Below, one piece after another: positions 51,551 to 60,888 of a DNA stretch of 64,000 nt; the stretch's first letter is position 1, and each line of letters opens with the position of its first letter. This DNA is from Ensifer canadensis (GTDB lineage Bacteria > Pseudomonadota > Alphaproteobacteria > Rhizobiales > Rhizobiaceae). A model generated the notes under the pieces. That model was given only the letters and a program-made list of their open reading frames with translations. It was not told the origin of the DNA and made no database searches. Both the position numbers and the translations under genes were made by a program. Location: the NCBI RefSeq assembly GCF_017488845.2, contig NZ_CP083371.1:310001-374000 (forward strand), in the 5' to 3' direction.

Positions 51551-51581
51551 CCTCGCCATCCCCTGGGACGGCGAGGTTTTT
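51551..51581 (+). terminator. Rho-independent terminator after the DJ-1 pair
   Basis: CCTCGCC (51551-51557) pairs with GGCGAGG (51570-51576), followed by TTTTT (51577-51581). It ends the two-gene DJ-1 transcript. Confidence 0.88.
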
Positions 51582-51747
51582 CGGTGCCGTCGAACCATGC
51601 GTCCTCAACCCAAGCCGCTCCCCATTAAGGACCGTTTGACGCTCGCGTGCGATTGCGACAAAAAAATGCAAGGCGATGTCGGCTCGCGAAGATTTCGCTC
51701 GTCTTATTGTCAGCGTTGCGAAAACGCGTGAAACCGCGAGGAAAGAG

Positions 51748-52614
51748 ATGATGTTTCGTACTGCCCTTATCGCAGCAGCCTTGCTCATTGCCGGGCCGGC
51801 ACTTGCCGATGGCCAGCCGGTTGGCGAGCGGGTCGAAGTCAACGGCATGAAGATGTATTACGAAGTGTCCGGCGAGGGCGAGCCGCTCATCGTCCTGCAC
51901 GGCGCCTATATGAATATTCCGTCCATGGGGGCGATCATTCCCAAGCTCGCCGAGACCAACAAGGTCTACGCGATCGAGTTCCAGGGGCATGGGCGCACCA
52001 CCGACTTCGACCGGCCGATCACCTATCCGAACCTGGCCGACGACGTGGCGGCGTTCATGGATGCCGTCGGCGTCAAGAAGGCGGATGTGTTCGGCTACTC
52101 CATGGGCGCGGCCGCCGGGCTGCAGCTCGCCATCCGCCATCCGGACAAGGTCAACAAGCTGGCGGCGGCTTCCGTCGGCTATGATGCCGAGGGCTGGCAA
52201 CCGGAATTCAAGGCATTCATCCCGCAGATGACGGTGGAGATGTTCGTCGGCATGCCGTTTGCGGACGACTACCGCAAGCTCGCCGCCAATCCGGACGGCT
52301 TCCCGGCGCTCGTCGCCAAGCTGATCGCGCTCGAGAAAGAGCCGATGGCGTGGGAAAAGGACGTGAAGGCATTGAAGACCCCGGTGCTGATCATCGCCGG
52401 CGATGCCGACGTCGCGACACTGGAACATACGGTGGCGATGTTCCGGCTGCTCGGTGGTGGCGGCATGGGCGACATGGGCAAACCGCTGCCGGCTTCGCGC
52501 CTTGCCATCCTGCCGGCGACCTCGCACACCGCCGTCATCGGCCAGCCGGAGCTGCTGGAGGCCTTGATCGTGCCGTTCTTCAAGGGCGAGACGCCGAAGG
52601 GCATGTTCCAGTAG
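51748..52614 (+). CDS. Secreted alpha/beta hydrolase
   Basis: A 288-aa alpha/beta hydrolase with a signal peptide (MMFRTALIAAALLIAGPALA). The oxyanion region is IVLHGAYMN, the nucleophile is Ser118 in FGYSMGAAAG, the acid is in LIIAGDADV and the histidine in LPATSHTAV. A GAGGAAAGAG ribosome site precedes the ATG. Substrate unknown; an esterase or peroxidase-like activity is plausible. It follows the DJ-1 pair but has its own promoter after a terminator. Confidence 0.85.
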   Translation: MMFRTALIAAALLIAGPALADGQPVGERVEVNGMKMYYEVSGEGEPLIVLHGAYMNIPSMGAIIPKLAETNKVYAIEFQGHGRTTDFDRPITYPNLADDVAAFMDAVGVKKADVFGYSMGAAAGLQLAIRHPDKVNKLAAASVGYDAEGWQPEFKAFIPQMTVEMFVGMPFADDYRKLAANPDGFPALVAKLIALEKEPMAWEKDVKALKTPVLIIAGDADVATLEHTVAMFRLLGGGGMGDMGKPLPASRLAILPATSHTAVIGQPELLEALIVPFFKGETPKGMFQ

Positions 52615-52619
52615 AAATC

Positions 52620-52657
52620 ACCAACCCGCCTCGTCTTCTCAGGCGAGGCCGGTTGGT
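52620..52657. terminator. Hairpin between convergent genes
   Basis: ACCAACC (52620-52626) with GGTTGGT (52651-52657) and inner GCCTCG (52628-52633) with CGAGGC (52644-52649), each side with one bulged C. It lies between the alpha/beta hydrolase and the opposing GMC oxidoreductase gene. No T run. Confidence 0.5.
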
Positions 52658-52708
52658 AATGTGTTGCGTGCAGCTGTCGTCATGGGGGGGCCGTCCGAAC
52701 GCTCCCGG

Positions 52709-54403
52709 TTAGGCTCGCCTTTGTGCGTCGCCGATGATCCAGCGCGCGGCTTTCTCCGCGATCATCATTGTCGGCGCGCTGGTGTTGCCGCTGGTAATGG
52801 TCGGCATCACGCTGGCATCGACCACCCGCAGTCCCCCAATCCCCCGAACCCGAAGCCGGCTGTCGACGACGGCTAGACCGTCGTCCTTGGCGCCCATCCT
52901 GGCGGTGCCGACGGGGTGAAAGATGGTGTTGGCGATATCGCCGGCGAGTTTCGCCAGTTCGCCATCGCTTTGGAACTCGATACCAGGCTTCCACTCGATC
53001 GGTTCGTATCGTGCCAGCGCCGGCTGGCTGACGATCGATCGGATCTGCCGGATACTGTCGGCGGCGATCTTGCGGTCTTCGTCCGTGCTCAGATAGTTCG
53101 GAGCAATGGCCGGCGCTTGGCCCCGGTCGCGCGACTGGATCCGCACATGGCCGCGGCTCGTCGGGTTGAGATTGCAGACGCTGGCGGTGAAGGCCGGGAA
53201 GCTGTGCAGCGGCTCGCCGAAGGCGTCGAGGCTGAGCGGCTGCACGTGATATTCCAGATTGGCATGGGCGCGGTCGGGGTCGGAGCGGGAAAAGGCGCCA
53301 AGTTGCGATGGCGACATGCTCATCGGTCCACTGCGCTTCAACACATATTCGAGCCCGATCCGGGCCTTGCCGGCGAGATTGCTCGCCAGCGTGTTCAGCG
53401 TCTTGGCATTCCTGACCTTGAAGACGGCGCGGATCTGCAGATGGTCCTGCAGGTTCTCGCCGACGCCGGGCAGGTCATGTTCGACGGAGAGACCCATGGC
53501 ATGCGACAGCGCGGCCGGTCCGATGCCTGAGAGTTGCAGGATTTGCGGCGAGCCTATCGCCCCCGCCGACAGAATGACTTCGCTCGTCGCCCGCACGGTC
53601 ACCTTGTCGCGGCCGCGATAAAGCGAGACACCGGTACAGCGCTTGGTGCCATCCGCTGTCGTTTCGATCAGCAGCTTTTCGACTTCGGCCTCCGTCCAGA
53701 CGACCAGGTTGCGGCGATGGCGCACCGGCCGCAGGAAGGCCTTGGAGGTGTTCAATCGCCAGCCCGACTTCTGATTGACCTCGAAATAGCCGACGCCCTC
53801 GTTGTCGCCGCTGTTGAAATCGGCCGAGCGCGGAATGCCCGCCTGGACCGCGGCCTCGGCAAAGGATTCCAGGATATCCCATTTCAGCCGCTGTTTTTCG
53901 ATCCGCCATTCGCCGCCGCGGCCATGCATGTCGGAAAACCGGCTGTTGTCGCCGGTGACGGGATCGGCACCGTCGTCGAGCCGGTAGTGATCCTCATGGG
54001 CCTTGAAATCCTGGAGCGAATTCTCCCAGGACCACTCGCGATCATTGGTCTGGGCCGCCCAGCTCTCATAGTCACGCGATTGTCCGCGCATGTAGATCAT
54101 GCCGTTGATCGACGAGCAGCCGCCAAGCGTCTTGCCGCGCGGATAGCGCAGCGACCGTCCGTTCAATCCTGCTTCCGGCTCGGTCTTGTAGAGCCAGTCG
54201 GTGCGCGGGTTGCCGATGCAATAGAGATAGCCGACGGGGATATGGATCCAGGGATAGTTGTCGCGCCGGCCCGCCTCTATCAGCAGGACCCGTTTGCCGG
54301 GATCGCGGCTGAGGCGGTTGGCAAGCAGGCAGCCGGCCGAGCCGGCGCCGACGACCACATAGTCGAAAACGGTGGTATCAGCAGTTGAGGTGTCGGTCTT
54401 CAT
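52709..54403 (-). CDS. GMC-family oxidoreductase (choline dehydrogenase-like)
   Basis: A 564-aa FAD flavoprotein: N-terminal VVVGAGSAGCLLANRLS, the GMC signature RYPRGKTLGGCSSINGMIYMRG, the second signature GAIGSPQILQLSGIGP, and the catalytic His in NTIFHPVGTARMG and Asn in ITSGNTSAPTMMIAEKAA. It oxidises an alcohol, feeding electrons to the respiratory chain. The ATG at 54401-54403 is preferred to the GTG three codons earlier. It diverges from a LysR gene. The true substrate is unknown; choline is only a family default. Confidence 0.87.
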   Translation of the reverse strand: MKTDTSTADTTVFDYVVVGAGSAGCLLANRLSRDPGKRVLLIEAGRRDNYPWIHIPVGYLYCIGNPRTDWLYKTEPEAGLNGRSLRYPRGKTLGGCSSINGMIYMRGQSRDYESWAAQTNDREWSWENSLQDFKAHEDHYRLDDGADPVTGDNSRFSDMHGRGGEWRIEKQRLKWDILESFAEAAVQAGIPRSADFNSGDNEGVGYFEVNQKSGWRLNTSKAFLRPVRHRRNLVVWTEAEVEKLLIETTADGTKRCTGVSLYRGRDKVTVRATSEVILSAGAIGSPQILQLSGIGPAALSHAMGLSVEHDLPGVGENLQDHLQIRAVFKVRNAKTLNTLASNLAGKARIGLEYVLKRSGPMSMSPSQLGAFSRSDPDRAHANLEYHVQPLSLDAFGEPLHSFPAFTASVCNLNPTSRGHVRIQSRDRGQAPAIAPNYLSTDEDRKIAADSIRQIRSIVSQPALARYEPIEWKPGIEFQSDGELAKLAGDIANTIFHPVGTARMGAKDDGLAVVDSRLRVRGIGGLRVVDASVMPTITSGNTSAPTMMIAEKAARWIIGDAQRRA

Positions 54404-54602
54404 TGCAGGCACTTTCCAAACACAGCCGAAAGGGCGATGGGCTGGTCGCGGCGAGCAGGGTCGCGTATCGGCCGAAGATCATCCCACCCTTTATAATTTT
54501 TGTCAGCGATCGCGGCATTGCGATCCGCCAGAAGACAGTAAAAAGCTACCGCATGACGAAATCCAATGATAAATACGCCTGAGTATTATAAGGAATATTT
54601 AT

Positions 54603-55538
54603 ATGGCTGATCATCTGGATCTGCGATTGTTGCGGGCTTTTGTCACGGTGGCGCGGGAAGGCAACGTCACGCGGGCGTCCGAACTGCTGCATCTGACCCA
54701 GCCTGCCGTCAGCCTGCAGGTGAAGCGCCTGTCGCAGGAATTGGGCCTCACCCTGTTCCATCGCACCGCCAACGGGCTCGAATTGACGCGCGACGGCGCG
54801 CTGCTGGCGGCCAAGGGCGAGCAGGTGCTGGCGTCGGTGACCGAGTTCCGGCAGACGGCGATGCACCTGACGGCGCAGCTTCGCGGCAAGCTGCGGATCG
54901 GAACGATCATCGACCCCGAATTCACGAGGCTGGGTGCCTTTCTCCAAGCCCTGGTCGAAAGCGGGCCGGGTATTGAAACCACCCTTCGCCAGGGTATGAG
55001 CGGTGAAGTCGCGATCGGTTTGAAGCGCAACGAACTCGATGTCGGGTTCTTTCTCGGCGACCTCGATGATTTCGGCACGAGCACGGATGTCCGTAGTGCG
55101 GAGGCCGAGGCGCAGTTCTTCGTCAAGCCGCTGTCGAGGCTGACCTATCGTGTCGTCGCACCGCCGGCCTTTGCCGGTATCGTCGCAGGAAGGGAGTGGA
55201 GCGAGCTTGCGGCGCTGCCCTGGATCGGAACGCCGCCGGCCTCCGTTCATCATCGGCTGCTTGCGAGAAAACTCGGCGAACTTAACCTCAAGCAGAACGT
55301 CGTCGCCCTCGTCGACCAGGAAGCGTCGATGCTGGCCATGGTTCGCACGGGGCTTGGTCTCAGCCTCTGCCGGGAGTCGATCGCGCTCAGCGAACAGCAG
55401 GCAAGCGGCCTCGTCATCGCCGACAGGGTCAAACTCGAAACCACACTCGGCTTCGTCTGTCTTCGGCCCCGACGCACCGATCCCAACGTCGCGCTCGCTT
55501 TCGAGGTCATCGACAGGATATGGCGGACGGATCATTGA
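54603..55538 (+). CDS. LysR-family regulator (divergent from GMC oxidoreductase)
   Basis: A 311-aa LysR protein. HTH: LRLLRAFVTVAREGNVTRASELLHLTQPAVSLQVKRLSQELGLTLFHRTANGLELT. The sensor domain begins near LRIGTIIDPEFTRLGAFLQAL. The ATG has AAGGA 8 nt upstream. An AATAC-N6-GTATT dyad (54572-54587) lies just before it and may be its operator. Probable regulator of the adjacent dehydrogenase. Confidence 0.87.
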   Translation: MADHLDLRLLRAFVTVAREGNVTRASELLHLTQPAVSLQVKRLSQELGLTLFHRTANGLELTRDGALLAAKGEQVLASVTEFRQTAMHLTAQLRGKLRIGTIIDPEFTRLGAFLQALVESGPGIETTLRQGMSGEVAIGLKRNELDVGFFLGDLDDFGTSTDVRSAEAEAQFFVKPLSRLTYRVVAPPAFAGIVAGREWSELAALPWIGTPPASVHHRLLARKLGELNLKQNVVALVDQEASMLAMVRTGLGLSLCRESIALSEQQASGLVIADRVKLETTLGFVCLRPRRTDPNVALAFEVIDRIWRTDH

Positions 55539-55808
55539 GGGGCGGGCATGGCGCCCTGGTTTGCGATCCGGCCGAGTTCCCTTTTGGCTCAGCGCTGCCA
55601 GCCGCTCGCTTTGACCATTCGTGGGGGCTCAACTGCTCGGCTTCTGCAGTTCCCTGGGGCACAACGATCCATGCGCGGCTTGCAGGGGTGGAGTGAAGTC
55701 TTAGCGCTGCTATCTGCGGGGGTGATCGACTATATATCCCTCATCGAAGTGAACGAAGCGCCAAGGACTGGCAGCTAGGCTTCGAAAGCCCACGGAAAGG
55801 GGATCATC

Positions 55809-55955
55809 ATGAACGTAGCACGCTCTTTCAACAACTGGCTCAAGTACCGGCAGACGGTCTCCGAACTGGGCCGCATGTCCACGCGCGAACTGCGTGACCT
55901 CGGCATCGACCGCGCCGACATCCCGAGCATTGCCCGCAATACCTTCGGCCGCTAA
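55809..55955 (+). CDS. DUF1127 mini-protein (48 aa)
   Basis: A 48-residue arginine-rich protein that is almost only a DUF1127 module (TVSELGRMSTRELRDLGIDRADIPSIARNTFGR). An AAAGGGG ribosome site precedes the ATG and a strong terminator follows. Short DUF1127 proteins of this kind are conserved in Rhizobiaceae and have been tied to phosphate and RNA metabolism in Agrobacterium. Confidence 0.9.
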   Translation: MNVARSFNNWLKYRQTVSELGRMSTRELRDLGIDRADIPSIARNTFGR

Positions 55956-55987
55956 TCGCGCCTGAGACCATCAAAGATTTCATGAAG

Positions 55988-56016
55988 CGCCCGCTCGGAT
56001 CCGAGCGGGCGTTTTT
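55988..56016 (+). terminator. Rho-independent terminator after the DUF1127 gene
   Basis: Perfect 11-bp stem (55988-55998 with 56001-56011) followed by TTTTTT. It ends the DUF1127 transcript. Confidence 0.92.
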
Positions 56017-56024
56017 TGTGTTTT

Positions 56025-56290
56025 GACCGATCGTTGGACGGAGTTGATCGCGTTCCATCGCGTCCTTGCCCTTGACCGCATTGTCCATATGCGACTTGCA
56101 TTTCTCCATGTCATTGGCTGCCATGGCATCCTTGGCCATGCTGAGTTCCTTCGCCGATTCGATCTTCTTGGCGCCATCCGAGATCGTGTTTCATCAACGA
56201 CGCCTCGTCGCAGACGACGTCGGCCTGAGAAAAAGCAGGCGTCACCAGACCGAAGACCATTTGGCAGGGAATGTCCACGTCCTGATGTAG
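56025..56290 (-). pseudogene. Remnant of a small secreted protein
   Basis: On the minus strand, a partial signal-peptide end (MVFGLVTPAFSQADVVCDEA, ATG at 56258-56260) is followed, after a one-base frame change near 56190-56200, by DGAKKIESAKELSMAKDAMA and then ANDMEKCKSHMDNAVKGKDA. Together these resemble small secreted rhizobial proteins of about 100 aa with a paired Cys and a Lys-rich helical end. The start is not intact and the frame is broken, so it is probably decayed. The downstream end runs into the DUF1127 terminator. Confidence 0.5.
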
Positions 56291-56368
56291 GACTTCTGTG
56301 TCTTCTGAACCGGGTTGCCCCCCTCTCCGAGCAGATAGGCCCGGCCCGCTCCAGCAGCGCTGAAGACG

Positions 56369-58303
56369 TCATTGTGTCTGTTGCGGCACCAGTCGTCGCC
56401 GAACCTTGGTCTTGCTGGGGGCTGCAAGCGGAACCGAGGGCCGCTTCGTCAGCGCCTCAATCGCCGCCGTCGTCATGTCTGATGCAACGAAGTCGGCGCC
56501 CACCACTTGCTCCGCACTTGTATCTGCCTTGCGCTGGCCCGCTGCACGATCGGCAGAAGTGTCCCAAATGACGATGCCGACCCTCGCCCTGGTGTTGACC
56601 CGCTTGAGGCGGCGGACGACAAATCGGGCGTGCTTGATCGAATCCCGGTTGAGAAAGCAGACGACGATCGCGTCGACGGCTTCGGTCTGGAGCTTGCGGA
56701 TATTGGCCGGTTCGATCTGGTGAAAACTCAACGCCGTTGCGGCGGCCCCTTCGGCGCGCAGCACCTGAGCGAGCATCGCGGCGGAGACATCGTCGATCTC
56801 GCCCCGGCCGCCGACGCACAGGATGGTCATGCCTTCGCCATCCGGAATGGGCTGGCTTGCCGGTTCGCCTTCCGTGTCTGCGGTCTCATTCTCATCATCC
56901 TTACTTTCCTCGATCGCAATGTCTTCGAGGTTAGAGACCAGCGACATGCCGCTTGCAGCCACGCGCAGCCGCTGCTCATCGCTCATGACACCGCGGGCGC
57001 GATCCTGTTCCGCCAAAGCCAGGGCGGGCATGGCGACCGCGCCGTAGTAGTCAACGAGGTATTCTTCTTCGAGGATCTCCTCGGCCTGATCGGTCGCTTC
57101 GTCCGGATCGCCGGCCAGAAGCCGCTGATAGAGACGCGCGTGCGGCGCGAGCACCGGATCGCTGCCGAAAAGCACCTGCAGAAATTCGAATTGCGGTACA
57201 TGTTTGCCGAGAACGACGAGACAGGCCGTCAGCGGCGTCGACAGGATCAGTCCGACAGGCCCCCAGATCCACGCCCAGAAAATCGCGGAAACGATGATCG
57301 CCAGCGGCGACAGACCGGTCTTGGAACCGTAGAGCATCGGCTCGACCACATTGTTGATCACCAATTCCATCGCAACGAACAGGCCGGCCGTCCACAGCAG
57401 CATGGACCAGCCGCTGTCGACCGCCACCGACAGGAACAGCGGCAGCACCATGGCGATGACCGGCCCGACATAGGGCACGAAGCGCAGGACGATCGCCAGC
57501 AAGCCCCACAGCATCGCGTTGGGTATGCCGATAAACCAAAGGCCAATGGCGACAGGCAGGCCATAGGTGGTGTTGACGATCAACTGCATCAGCAGGTAAT
57601 GGCCGACGCGCTTACCGGCATCCTGCAGGCCCTCGGTGGTTCGATGCAGATCGCCGAAACCGGCGAGCCGGATGAACCGGTCCCTCAGATCCTCCCGCTC
57701 CAAGAGCATGAAGATAACGACCACCACCACAAGGCCGGCCATCGCTACCGGGCCGACCAGCGGCGCGATGATATTGGTGAGGACCTGGATCGGATTGTCG
57801 CGAGAATAGATCTCGACCAGCAGCGGATCTTTTTTCGGGCTTTCGACGCTAGTCGGCGTCTCCGTGGTCGGGCGGTCTATTTCGCGGTTGATGCGTTCGA
57901 CTACGTTGCCAATGCGATCGATGATGCCGTTTTCGGAGCCGGCTTCCTTCAGGTCCTTCACCTTCATGACGATGTTGGATTGATAGGCAGGCAGGTTCTT
58001 CGCAAGTTCCGCAACCTGCAGTGTGACGATGAGACTGAAAATGCCGATCAAGGTAAAGGTGATCAACGCGGTAGAGATCACCGCAAACGCCCGTGGCAGG
58101 CCGATCCGGCGGAGGGCCGCGACGACAGGCGCAAGTGCGAAGGTCAGGAGCAGCGCGACGGCGATCGGGAGGAAGACGTCGCGCGCGAGGTAAAGCACGG
58201 CCGCGGCGCCCACAAGCGTCAGCGACGTGGGCATGGCCGGGCGCACGCCCTGCATCGAGGGCGGCGCACCGAGTTCCCGGATTTGATCGATTGCCTTGCC
58301 CAT
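56369..58303 (-). CDS. AI-2E-family transporter with added C-terminal domain
   Basis: A 644-aa protein. The first 370 residues are a standard AI-2E/PerM-family membrane domain with about eight helices (LTLVGAAAVLYLARDVFLPIAVALLLTFAL, and LRFVPYVGPVIAMVLPLFLS). They are followed by a helical linker (ARLYQRLLAGDPDEATDQAEEILEEEYL) and, from about residue 496, a Rossmann-like segment (TILCVGGRGEIDDVSAAMLAQVLRAEGA, then VDAIVVCFLNRDSIKHARFVVRRLKRVN). That end resembles a cobalamin-binding fold but lacks its DxHxxG motif. AI-2E proteins export or exchange small solutes or ions; the cargo here is unknown. It ends in a highly basic tail (KTKVRRRLVP). Confidence 0.85.
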   Translation of the reverse strand: MGKAIDQIRELGAPPSMQGVRPAMPTSLTLVGAAAVLYLARDVFLPIAVALLLTFALAPVVAALRRIGLPRAFAVISTALITFTLIGIFSLIVTLQVAELAKNLPAYQSNIVMKVKDLKEAGSENGIIDRIGNVVERINREIDRPTTETPTSVESPKKDPLLVEIYSRDNPIQVLTNIIAPLVGPVAMAGLVVVVVIFMLLEREDLRDRFIRLAGFGDLHRTTEGLQDAGKRVGHYLLMQLIVNTTYGLPVAIGLWFIGIPNAMLWGLLAIVLRFVPYVGPVIAMVLPLFLSVAVDSGWSMLLWTAGLFVAMELVINNVVEPMLYGSKTGLSPLAIIVSAIFWAWIWGPVGLILSTPLTACLVVLGKHVPQFEFLQVLFGSDPVLAPHARLYQRLLAGDPDEATDQAEEILEEEYLVDYYGAVAMPALALAEQDRARGVMSDEQRLRVAASGMSLVSNLEDIAIEESKDDENETADTEGEPASQPIPDGEGMTILCVGGRGEIDDVSAAMLAQVLRAEGAAATALSFHQIEPANIRKLQTEAVDAIVVCFLNRDSIKHARFVVRRLKRVNTRARVGIVIWDTSADRAAGQRKADTSAEQVVGADFVASDMTTAAIEALTKRPSVPLAAPSKTKVRRRLVPQQTQ

Positions 58304-58381
58304 GCCTATTTCCCCAACGATTTATCAGAAGCTATCACGAATGATCGGCCGGCAAATGCGGCGCAGTTTCCACGCCGACCG

Positions 58382-59602
58382 CTAGACGAACGGAAACAGC
58401 GAAGCGTCCGGGTCGGCATGTCCCAGGATGCTGGACGAAATGATCTCGGCGGCGATCTGGCTGAAGGTGATGCCGTTGCCGCCATAGCCCATGGTGGCGA
58501 AGGCGTTGCGCATGCAGGGGACGCGGCCGATCATCGGCAGGCCCTGAGCGGTGACGCCGAATGCCGCTGCCCAGCGGTAGTCGGGCACGCCGATCCTGAT
58601 CCCGATCAGATCGGAGAGTTTTTCGCGAAGGATGTCGGACTTGGCCTGCAGCTTTGCCGGATCCTCGAAGGCATCGTCGCTTTTCTCGTCCTCGCCGCCG
58701 ACGATGATGCGGCCGTCGGGCGTCGAGCGAAAATAGAGATACGGATCGGCGCCCTCCCAGACGAGATAGTCGTCGAGCCATTCCGGCCTTGGATGACGAG
58801 GCCTGGTCGCCATCGCCCAGGTCGAGACGATGGCATGTTTCTTGTTCGCGACGGCTTTCAGAAACTCATAGCCCGTGCAGAAGACCACATGGGTCGCTAG
58901 GATGATCCGGCCGTCGGACGTCGCAACGGCATTCCGGCCCTCGACTTCCCTGATATCGGTGATCTCGACGGTCTCGACGATGGGGATGCCGTTTGCCTGT
59001 GCGTGGCGGAGGAAGCCGGCGGTCAACTGGGCCGGATTGGCCGCTGCGGAGACATGCGTCTCGATCGCCGCGGTACGGTCGATACCGAACCTGGCGCGCA
59101 GTATGGCTTGCGGCAGAAGCGTCGCGGCGAGGCTTGCAGCCTCGCGGGCACTCACTTCCGCTTGAAGTGCGCGCGAACCATAGCTTGCGCCCGAGAGATA
59201 AAGCGTGTTCTTCCGCTCGAAATGGCAATCGATCTGCAGGGCGTCGACGAGCGATGCGAGATGCTCGACCGCCTTCGCCGAGCGCTGCCAGATGCGGGCG
59301 GCGTCAGCGGTTCCGCGCAAGCGGTTTAACTGGTGCAGCGGCACGTCGATTTCGTGCTGGATCATGGCGGTGCTAGCCATGCTGCTGCCGCCTATCGGCT
59401 TTCGGCGATCGACCATCAGCACTGACAGATTGTGGCCGATCAGAGCATTCGCAATCAGCGCACCGCTGATTCCGGCGCCGACGATCAGCACATCGACATC
59501 AAAGGTGGTGAGCCGCCTTTGTGTCCTCACCGCGTGGCGCGGGGTATCGGCCCAGAGCGGCTCGAACTTCCGAAGTGCCCGTTTTCGGGTCAGTGAATGC
59601 AA
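58382..59602 (-). CDS. FAD-dependent amino-acid oxidase-like oxidoreductase
   Basis: A 406-aa DAO-superfamily flavoprotein: FAD motif VDVLIVGAGISGALIANALIGHNLSVLMVDRR, then GGSSMASTAMIQHEID, and C-terminal PMIGRVPCMRNAFATMGYGGNGITFSQIAAEII. The open frame continues for another 178 codons into the LtrA gene, but a TTG at 59600-59602 has GGAGGGG directly upstream and gives a normal N-terminus. Substrate unknown; D-amino acids, sarcosine or glycerol phosphate are family options. It lies 104 bp downstream of ltrA on the same strand. Confidence 0.8.
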   Translation of the reverse strand: MHSLTRKRALRKFEPLWADTPRHAVRTQRRLTTFDVDVLIVGAGISGALIANALIGHNLSVLMVDRRKPIGGSSMASTAMIQHEIDVPLHQLNRLRGTADAARIWQRSAKAVEHLASLVDALQIDCHFERKNTLYLSGASYGSRALQAEVSAREAASLAATLLPQAILRARFGIDRTAAIETHVSAAANPAQLTAGFLRHAQANGIPIVETVEITDIREVEGRNAVATSDGRIILATHVVFCTGYEFLKAVANKKHAIVSTWAMATRPRHPRPEWLDDYLVWEGADPYLYFRSTPDGRIIVGGEDEKSDDAFEDPAKLQAKSDILREKLSDLIGIRIGVPDYRWAAAFGVTAQGLPMIGRVPCMRNAFATMGYGGNGITFSQIAAEIISSSILGHADPDASLFPFV

Positions 59603-59706
59603 GTGCCCCTCCAGGTCTGCGCATTCGTGAATGCGCAGGAGCCAATTAAGTTCCTCTGGGTGATTGCGACCTTTGCGGTTGGCGGGTGGCACCCGCAGCC
59701 GCCTGC

Positions 59707-60888
59707 TCAGGCGGTCGATGCCGTGAGGCGACGCAGGGCAAGGTATTCCCAAAGCGCCACGATCAACAGCACTGCGGTCGCTGCGGCCTGAACGATATAG
59801 TTGGGGGCAATTGGCACGATGAGAATAGCGACCGCGAGAAGCACGAGCCCGGCGATGTGCGAGACCGGGAACTGGCGGGTCGCGACGGCCTTGATCCAGA
59901 TGTTGCCGCCGAGGAAAAGCGCCGGGCCGCCGAGCATGGCGAGCGCATGCTTCAGCGAGCTCGATTCTTCGGCGTGAGACAAGCTGAAGTCCTCCCCGAC
60001 TGCCGTCAGGATGATGCCGGCGACGACAGGCAGGTGGCCGTAGGTGAATAGATTGAGCGCCAGGGTCTCCGGCCGTGATGTCGCCTCGGCTTTCGATGCC
60101 GCCTTTTCCTGGCCGTGGTGGAAATAGATCCACCACATGAAGCCGGTGCTGAGGAATGCGCTGCAGAACACGGCAAAGGTCATATCATCCGTCATGTGCT
60201 CCGTCGCATTGCGGCCGGTGGTCAAGATGGTCTCACCGAGGCAGATTATGACGAAGAGCGCGCAACGTTCCGCCATGTGCGCGCCGGATACATCCAAGGT
60301 CTCGTCGGGCGATTTGCCGAGAAAGGGCACGTAGTACCTGAGCGCCGGCGAGGCGTATTCGACAAGGAGGGCGAGTGTCCACAGGAGAAGGCGCCCTTCG
60401 AGCTCCATTAGCCCGCCGGCCAGCCAGAAGGCGCTGGAGAACAGCATCCAGATCGTGATCCGCAGGAAGGTCAGGAACGATCGCCCGTTGGCGTGGCGAA
60501 AGGCATAAAGCGTGAAAGCCGACCGACAGATCTGCATACCGCTGTAGATCGCCGCAAAAACCAGTCCTTGGTTGCCAAAGGCTTCGGGCAGGGCGATCGC
60601 CAGAAGTACGCCGGCAAACATTAGGCCGAACAGCAGCAGGCGGACCGGCTCCTTTTCGGTATCGAGCAGGTTAGTCACCCATGTCGTGTGGATCCAGACC
60701 CACCAGATCGCCAGGATCAGCAGGACGGCCTCGATCACGGCAGTGGCACTGAAATCGGATGCGAGCTTGTGGGCGAGCTGAATGAGCGCGAAGACGAAAA
60801 CGAGGTCGAAGAACAGTTCGGGAAAACTCGCCCGTGTCTGGTCGGCATCCGCCTTCCTGATCCAATCCCCTTTATGATTGCTTGCCAT
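59707..60888 (-). CDS. Low temperature requirement protein A (LtrA)-family membrane protein
   Basis: A 393-aa protein with about ten membrane helices and the family-typical ASFPELFFDLVFVFALIQLAH, HTTWVTNLLDTE, AERCALFVIICLGETIL and a late FHHGQEKA region. LtrA proteins were named for growth at low temperature in Listeria, but their molecular role is unclear. The gene may be co-transcribed with the downstream oxidoreductase. Confidence 0.87.
   Translation of the reverse strand: MASNHKGDWIRKADADQTRASFPELFFDLVFVFALIQLAHKLASDFSATAVIEAVLLILAIWWVWIHTTWVTNLLDTEKEPVRLLLFGLMFAGVLLAIALPEAFGNQGLVFAAIYSGMQICRSAFTLYAFRHANGRSFLTFLRITIWMLFSSAFWLAGGLMELEGRLLLWTLALLVEYASPALRYYVPFLGKSPDETLDVSGAHMAERCALFVIICLGETILTTGRNATEHMTDDMTFAVFCSAFLSTGFMWWIYFHHGQEKAASKAEATSRPETLALNLFTYGHLPVVAGIILTAVGEDFSLSHAEESSSLKHALAMLGGPALFLGGNIWIKAVATRQFPVSHIAGLVLLAVAILIVPIAPNYIVQAAATAVLLIVALWEYLALRRLTASTA

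Noticed and set aside
55548..55778. Open frame of 76 codons between the LysR and DUF1127 genes
   Set aside because: No ribosome site and no protein-like pattern; probably non-coding leader of the DUF1127 gene.
56507..58900. A very long open frame (about 800 codons) on the plus strand opposite the AI-2E gene
   Set aside because: Antisense shadow of the GC-rich minus-strand gene: the composition is Arg/Gln/His/Gly-rich without domains, while the minus strand encodes a clear AI-2E protein.
59603..60136. N-terminal extension of the FAD oxidoreductase into the LtrA gene
   Set aside because: The extension has no protein similarity and overlaps ltrA coding; a TTG with GGAGGGG at 59600-59602 gives the family's N-terminus.
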